Assembly (NCBI GenBank): GCA_973895155.1
Contig: OZ316893.1
Span: 13,826,001 to 13,890,000 of the forward strand
DNA length: 64,000 bases
Source of the DNA: Marsupella aquatica
Taxonomy: Eukaryota > Marchantiophyta
Direction of reading: 5' to 3'
Each line of letters begins with the position of its first letter. The stretch's first letter is position 1. Shown here one piece after another: positions 58,500-64,000 of this stretch. The notes beneath the pieces are model-generated. The model was not told the origin of the DNA and did no database searches. It worked only from the letters and a program-made list of their open reading frames with translations. The translations under genes and the position numbers were made by a program.

Positions 58500-58845
58500 A
58501 AACACCTACTTGTGATGCAATTGCAAACCCTATAGCACATCACGATGTCTAGAGAGACTTTCCAAATGAATCACTTTGGTAAATGCGTCAGCTGGATTGA
58601 GTTTACTGTCTATCTTGACTAGCTCAACAAATTATCAGACACAGCCTGCCTAATAAAATGGTACATTGATGTCTATGTGCTTCACTCTACATTTCAATGA
58701 TAAGTCTATCCAACCAAATTGCTTCCTTCGTTGCTTCCGCTGTTGCAACATACTCCGCTTCTGTAGTAGACTGAGAAATACACTTCTGCAAAGTAGACCT
58801 CCAACTTATGCATCCATTGCCAAGTGTGAACACGTACCCTATTTT
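58500..58845 (-). pseudogene. Copia RNase H terminal remnant
   Basis: In minus translation: GYVFTLGNGCISWRSTLQKC, then STTEAEYVATAEATKEAIWL, and after stops VKIDSKLNPADAFTKV. These are the end of copia RNase H and the polyprotein C-terminus. It directly adjoins the gag end at about 58843, marking the junction of the internal deletion. Confidence 0.75.
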
Positions 58846-59790
58846 TGCTCTCCTAGATGAGGTGCATAGGGCATACTCTTGGCTTCATAAATATACTCAT
58901 CATTGAGTAAATCAACTTCTCCATCAACACTAGCCACATTGGTTGATGAAGATTTAGCTACTTTATCCTTACAATCCCTCTTAACATGACCAACCTTGTG
59001 ACACTTCCAGCAGACTACTGGCTTTCTCTCTTGGGACTTCCTCCTTGAAGCAAATCTTGTTCTAGATTTACTTTGTCCCTTGCCATTCATGCTTTGCTTT
59101 CTCCCAATGGTTGTGAGAATCCCATGTTGAGAATCCTTGAAATGTGAATTATGGGATTATCACATTCAAGGCAACACCAGATGACGATGCTATTTGGGCT
59201 TGACCCAATTTCTTCTATGCATCATCTGACAGCAAAGAGCTTACCACCTCATCGTATGAAATAGATTTCAGGTCTCTATACAAGAGAACCTGCTTCAAAT
59301 CCTGATAAGATGAGGGTAAGGAGATGAGAAGAAGCAAGGCCTTGTCCTCTTCTTCAACGCCCTTATCGAGATTAGACAAATCAATAGCTAGGCTGTCAAA
59401 TTCATCCAAGTGATCCCGAAGTCTGTTCCCCTCTGTGAGCCTAAGGCTCATCAAGAGAGATTTCTTGTACAATCGGTCTGATGCATCCTCCTAATAGTAC
59501 TTCTCCCTTAGGGCTTTGAATAGAGATGCATAATCCGTGTAGTCATCCAACTTCTTGATGATATGGGACTTCAAATAAAGCATCAATGCATTCACTATAA
59601 TTACTTGTTCTTGCCTCCACCTCTTTTGTAGAATCTCCTCCTCATCATCATACATCTCTCGCGTAGAGAGAAGATGATCTAGGCCCAAAGCACAAAGAAC
59701 TCCTTTCACTTCCTTCTCCCAGAGCAAGTAGTCTGTACGCCCATCATACTTTTCCACCTCAAACTTGACATCTTCAAACCTGGATGCCAT
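58839..59790 (-). pseudogene. Copia gag with one zinc knuckle
   Basis: Starts at ATG 59790 (MASRFEDVKFEVEKYDGRTDYLLWEKEV), a typical copia gag opening. It continues in frame through a TAG near 59488 to REKYY and EDASDRLYKKSLLMSLRL, then LDEFDSLAIDLSNL and LLLISLPSSYQDLKQVLLY. A frame change lies between 59215 and 59090. The nucleocapsid then has basic residues and one knuckle, CWKCHKVGHVKRDC (CX2CX4HX4C), for RNA binding. The frame ends in EAKSMPYAPHLGEQK at the deletion junction. Gag would form the particle that packages element RNA. With one stop and one shift this copy is inactive. Confidence 0.85.
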
Positions 59791-62700
59791 CTTTTTTTCC
59801 TTTAGAACCCCCTCTACTCGCTGGACCGGTGACGTAAAACTTATTCACTTTTTGGTCGGGGTTGGTAAAACTCGGAATTCTCTCCCATTTTGACTGTAGT
59901 ATCACACTAGGGATATAAATAAACATTTAAGATCCAAAACTCGGTATTCGTTCCCATGGAAGAACATGTAAGGAATGATTTTCTATGATTTAGCACTTAT
60001 GAATGACTTAAGTAACAAAAACATAAAGGTTGAGCCTTTTACTATGGTTGCTCAGCAAGGCATAGTTTTGAATGTTTGCTTAATATTGTAAATAAAATTA
60101 ACAAATGGAAATAATTAATAAAACACAATGAAAATCTTGAGGCATGGTGAGGGAGTTAGGAAATAACCAAGGTTACTCCTCAACATAACTTCATTTGATA
60201 TGATTTAGGTGGTATATCCACAAGAACATTTCTGGAAAGGATTACGGTACTAGGATGATTACTAAAAATGCCGTCAATATGTCTCAACTTTTCCTTCCAA
60301 GGTACTGAGTGAAGACTAGTAATCAATCACTTTAGTATCCAATCGGTACTTTGTGTCACAAATAAGAGACACCATCATGATCAAATTTGAAGCCATAAGT
60401 AATTGGTAAGTAACAATCTTTGCATCCCGTGCACAAACAATGTCACATCAAAAACTATGCATCAAGAACTAAGGAATATGTGAAACATCACCAACAAGGA
60501 ATCTATTTCCACATACTCAAAAGATTTAACAATCACAATAATTTTACTTCAAGGGTCCAAACTTCTCATTCATTTAGACTTGAAGGGGAAATAATTCCTT
60601 TGTATTAAGTACTCATATGCAATGGAGTGTTTGTTACAAATGGAGGTAACAAAGTTGCAATCTTGCAACCGAGCGCTCATGAAATTTCTTCACACAAAAA
60701 GTGACATAAAGTCTACTACATATAGGCTAGTAGGAACTAAAGGGAAAAAAGATAATGAAAGGACATGCCCTTTCATATCTTAAGGGTCATAAACTAAAGT
60801 AAAAAATATGAAAATATGTCACAGGAGTACTCAAGGTTCACTAGAATGTTCCTGGAATAAAAAACTAACCAAAAGTTATCCCTAGTGTAAACTGGAGTAA
60901 AAGTGTTTTTGCACTTTTGTTGTAAAACTAACAAATAACAAAGTTGTCTGAATTTTAATTTCTAACATAAAGCTCAAAATGAGGTGAAACTTTTCTAGGT
61001 GGAAGATTTACATACATGCTACATGCTGGCAAACTTTCAGACTTTTCTGAGGTGTCTAAGTGCCTTAATAAAATCGGTGAAAAGTGCTGTCAAAAATAAA
61101 ATACATATTTCCGGAAAATTTTCTAAGTGTCGGAAGCGCCGTTGTGCCTTTGCGCTTTGGAGCACTAGCGCCGTAGCGCCTTTGCGCAAAAACGCTTTAA
61201 GCAAAATTAAAAATGTTATAACTTCTAAACTACATGTAGGTTTAAGTTGATACTTTCAGGGCATGGTCTGCCAGATAAGGGCTATCTCTGAAAAAGTATG
61301 AGAATTTTCTAACTACTTTAATTATTTAATTAAAATTGCAGAGATCGGCTAATCTTAATTATTGTCGTAGGAGAACTAATCTTGTTGGAGTAGTGCTGTC
61401 TGATCTGGTTGCTGAACTCTTGTGTAGGTATTCTCTTGCATAGCTTCTTGAATTACATCCATGTCTTGAGTGTGATGCCGATAGAAAGGTAAAGACTTCC
61501 GCTCTCGTTCAATATCTAGAACAGGAAGTAGTCTCCGATGTAGCATGACATTAGGTAAAGTGTTCAGTTGATCTAAATTGCTACAAAAAGTAACTATATT
61601 GCACCATTGACTTAGAAAAAGTTCAAAGGTTATAATTTGTATATCATTTCTAACTAATGTATTGTATTACATTGACCACCTCAGGGAATAACCAAAATGC
61701 AAACTAGTACCCAATGTTGGAAACACAATTTGATTGGTGCACCGCGTGGCCAACTCTGATGGCTACCTCCTTACCAAAGATGAACATAAAAAGTTACCAT
61801 TCGGCGGATGGAATCTTTGATGGATGGCCAAAAACACGCTCTCTACTTTTGGGAAATATTCCCGCACAGAGGAGCAGGGCTCCAAGGGGCCGTTCCCCCT
61901 GTCCAAGTGGTTAAAGTGGAGGGCGGCAGGTCCCGAGATGCGACAACCAATGAGGAAAGAGGGAAAACATTAAAAAATGGGGCCTAAAGGGGGTTTAAAG
62001 CCCCTTTTGGAAAAAACAGGGTGTATGGGGCCGGGGTGGAAGATGAGCGCGTAGGCGGGGAGGGCGTACAATCGGGCCAGGTCAGGAATACCAAGCAGTC
62101 GCCGCGGCTACGGGCTGCCGAGGAGATGGGCTGGGGTGCGGAAGTTGCTGCAGCGACTAATGGGAGCCGGAGGGTGGCCGGCCGGCCATGGGGGGCGTGC
62201 ACACGGGGGAGGGCAAGGCGAGAGGGTAGGAGTGCCGATTGACGCCGCGCTGTGGGGTCACGACGGGGAGGGGGGATGACGTACGTAGGGAGGGTGAGGT
62301 GCGTTTATTGTGGAATGACCCCCAAAAGCACAAAGGAATTAACCACCAAAGAAGTCAAATTCACACTCGTCACCGACAAGGGCGCCAAAGAAATTTCTTT
62401 GCAATGTGCGATGGAGGTCTAGAGAGAGAGACAAAGTCGTAAATGGAGTATTTTTTGAGAAAAAATTGGCTAGTAAGAAATCCAAAAATGCTTGTGGAAA
62501 TCAAACAAAAAAAGCTTGCACCTTGTAACATTTGGATTACGGTGAGGAATCAGAAGCCAATGTCGGTGAGTTGGAATGATTTGTGCACCCGCACCATTTG
62601 CTAGTCAATCAGTGGCAAAAGCTCAGAACTCCTTCCTCCCATGGGCAAAACCGTCAATCTTGGACTCAAAACAATCACTTCTTCGTGATCTCTTCGTTCA

Positions 62701-63172
62701 GCCCAAGCACTTCACGTCTCTCCCTTCAAGTCAAGCATAACAACGAGAAATCATGCTCAGGCAAAAGAAGACTCCATAGCCGGCCAGAAAAGCAGAACTC
62801 GGTACTCACTTGGTAACAAAATAACTACCAAAACAACCAGCTCATCCCAATCTACAAGCAGAGCTATAGTATGCGACGCCTCATGCACCACAAAGCTCAC
62901 ACCTTCAAAAAAATGAACTCTGGTCCCTCCTTCAAAAAAACGGTCAAACACGAATGTTGCCAACTTTCTTCACAAAATCCAGAACGATAATAACTTAGAT
63001 CTCTCTGCACCACAAACTCCGTTCAGCAATTTATTTGCACCGTTAGAAAGCCCTTGCCCCGATCTATCCGTTGAGCCCATAAACTCCAAGTTCCATGTGA
63101 CGGAATTCCGGGAAATCCACCAACACTCAACGTTGGAAAAAACCGTCATGAACAATGTCACCTCCCACGCAT
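59791..63172 (-). other. Long leader of the younger copia
   Basis: About 3.4 kb between the primer-binding site and gag, much longer than usual copia leaders. It contains no gene that I recognise. 61860-62300 is strikingly GC-rich compared with its AT-rich surroundings, and the short frames there are composition artefacts. The excess may be captured genomic sequence or another insertion whose ends I could not identify. Confidence 0.45.
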
Positions 63173-63184
63173 GCTTTGATACCA
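63173..63184 (-). other. Primer-binding site (initiator Met tRNA)
   Basis: In element direction TGGTATCAAAGC lies two bases from the 5' LTR. It differs at one position from the TGGTATCAGAGC that pairs with plant initiator-Met tRNA. Confidence 0.85.
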
Positions 63185-63186
63185 AT

Positions 63187-63533
63187 TGTTGAGTATAGAC
63201 AACACTCGCAATGGTAAGCACATGACACATCCAATGCGCAAGTAGTCGACACAAGAGATACATGGTTCACCTCCTCGAGGCTACGTCTACGAGAACACAC
63301 AAAAAAGCTTAGTTTACTGAACTCTAAGCCCGTCGGCTAAACCAAGTCTCCACAGGGTAAGCTCTCCTCATCTCTCAAGTGGCTCCGTAACAATGAGCCT
63401 AAGTTCCACTTATCCTAGCAAATAGCCTTTGGCATATAGTGTTCATCCTAGTCAATCCAACCACGTCTCCGACTATGGTTAGCCTAACTACGGTTACATG
63501 TCGTAACCCTAGACCTTGAGTAAATACCTAACA
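63187..63533 (-). repeat. 5' LTR of younger copia
   Basis: 347 bp, partner of 57970-58314. It should contain the element promoter. Confidence 0.9.
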
Positions 63534-63538
63534 ATGTG

Positions 63539-63755
63539 TTCATGTTGGGTGGAGGTTATATCAGCTAGAAGTCAACAACTCAATCCTGTATTGCGTTGTC
63601 TACTACTGAGACTCAGTACATGGTTGCCTCACAAGCAACCAAGGAATTGATCTGGCTATGATGATTGGTGAGTGATCTGGTCTTTCACCCAAAGACCGGT
63701 GATGTTATGTGACAATCAAAGTACATTGCATTTGGCTAAGAGACACGTGTTCCAT
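63539..63755 (+). pseudogene. Copia RNase H, third part of the old element
   Basis: Continues from 57969: FMLGGGYIS, a stop, KSTTQSCIALSTTETQYMVASQATKELIWL, then CDNQSTLHLAKRHVFH. After about 63755 the translation no longer fits copia RNase H (the expected HIDVRYHFIR-type block is absent). The old element is therefore truncated or rearranged there. Confidence 0.75.
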
Positions 63756-64000
63756 GTTTGGACTGGCCAGTGCCTAAGTTGCACTAGAGTACTCTCTGTA
63801 GGACCTTCTCCACCAATTTGTGCATACTTATGGATTTTGAGGAGGATCTTAAGCAGTTGGAGGATAGAAAACCCAAATGGTTTCAAGAAGCTATATGAGA
63901 ATGAAGTGGATCCAACATGGCTACCATTTGCTCAACTACAATTCAATTAACTCAAGTCAAGGGCGGGGTCAAGGGCAATGGATTTTGAATGCAATAAAGG
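63756..64000. other. Unassigned sequence at window end
   Basis: A short plus-strand frame runs to 63950 but shows no family motif. Nothing else is visible before the window ends. Confidence 0.35.

Larger units (their letters stand above)
57970..63533 (-). mobile_element. Younger Ty1/copia deletion derivative
   Basis: A 5564-bp element in the minus direction with complete LTRs at 57970-58314 and 63187-63533, both TG..CA when read in element direction (TGTTAGGTATTTACTC start). It is flanked by a perfect duplication ATGTG. Just inside the 5' LTR is a primer-binding site TGGTATCAAAGC, and just inside the 3' LTR is a purine tract. Only gag and the very end of RNase H remain, so protease, integrase and reverse transcriptase were deleted and the element would depend on a relative. 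The two LTRs differ at roughly one position in ten by eye, so it is not recent. Confidence 0.9.
42039..63755 (+). mobile_element. Old Ty1/copia element, split by two insertions
   Basis: Three pieces join: 42039-42990, 57269-57969 and 63539-about 63755. The joins are exact. The protein reads KQSPPKCN up to 42990 and resumes KHFNSF at 57269 after removal of the insertion with TSD TGTAA (42986-42990 and 57264-57268). It reads THYV to 57969 and resumes FMLGGGYIS at 63539 after removal of the insertion with TSD ATGTG (57965-57969 and 63534-63538). The 5' end (gag, protease, early integrase) is missing. Similarity to copia RNase H stops near 63755, before the end of that domain. No LTR was found. 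Confidence 0.8.

Noticed and set aside
1-64000. tRNA, rRNA or CRISPR arrays
   Set aside because: Looked for tRNA arm-like motifs, conserved rRNA blocks and regularly spaced repeats; none found.

Overview
The window looks like a stretch of a large, repeat-rich plant nuclear genome. The evidence is a 5'-truncated L1-type LINE, Ty1/copia elements (one with a primer-binding site for initiator-Met tRNA), a Ty3/gypsy-type polyprotein, and a PIF/Harbinger transposon that carries a Myb/NAM-associated partner gene. I found no host protein-coding gene, tRNA or rRNA that I could defend. The species cannot be fixed from this window; a streptophyte, possibly non-flowering, is my best inference.

Layout. 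Positions 1-3720 are GC-rich, low-complexity and non-coding. Positions 3721-15162 are AT-richer and non-coding, with two copies of a small repeat family. A LINE fragment (15163-17141) carries a 287-bp MITE. After more non-coding DNA come a GC-rich island (20740-21760), a solo copia-like LTR (22869-23276, TSD TAGAG) and a decayed ~70-bp tandem array (25140-25690).

The main feature is at 25892-39908: a Ty3/gypsy-type element whose polyprotein order is gag (two CCHC knuckles), protease, C5-cytosine DNA methyltransferase, reverse transcriptase, RNase H, integrase, PHD finger. Its outer ends are TGTCATG and CACGACA inside a 4-bp duplication AGCC, and I see no ordinary LTR pair. A second element (33880-38515, TSD GGCAT) sits inside its integrase. 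It carries one long intact reading frame (33995-37594) for a basic, coiled-coil protein with an NLS-like motif.

From about 42039 to 63755 there is a deep nest. An old copia element (+ strand) is split by a second copy of the coiled-coil element (- strand, 42991-57263, TSD TGTAA). That copy is split by a second, decayed methyltransferase element (44279-54219). The latter is split by a PIF/Harbinger transposon (44449-49197) and by a second copy of the MITE (51770-52044). The old copia is also split by a younger copia deletion derivative (57970-63533, - strand, TSD ATGTG) with both LTRs, PBS and PPT.

The two large families are reciprocally nested: the coiled-coil element lies in the methyltransferase element in one place and the reverse holds in the other. 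Comparing the two methyltransferase copies shows which frameshifts and stops are lesions. Neither copy is intact, but the coiled-coil protein of the first copy is uninterrupted.
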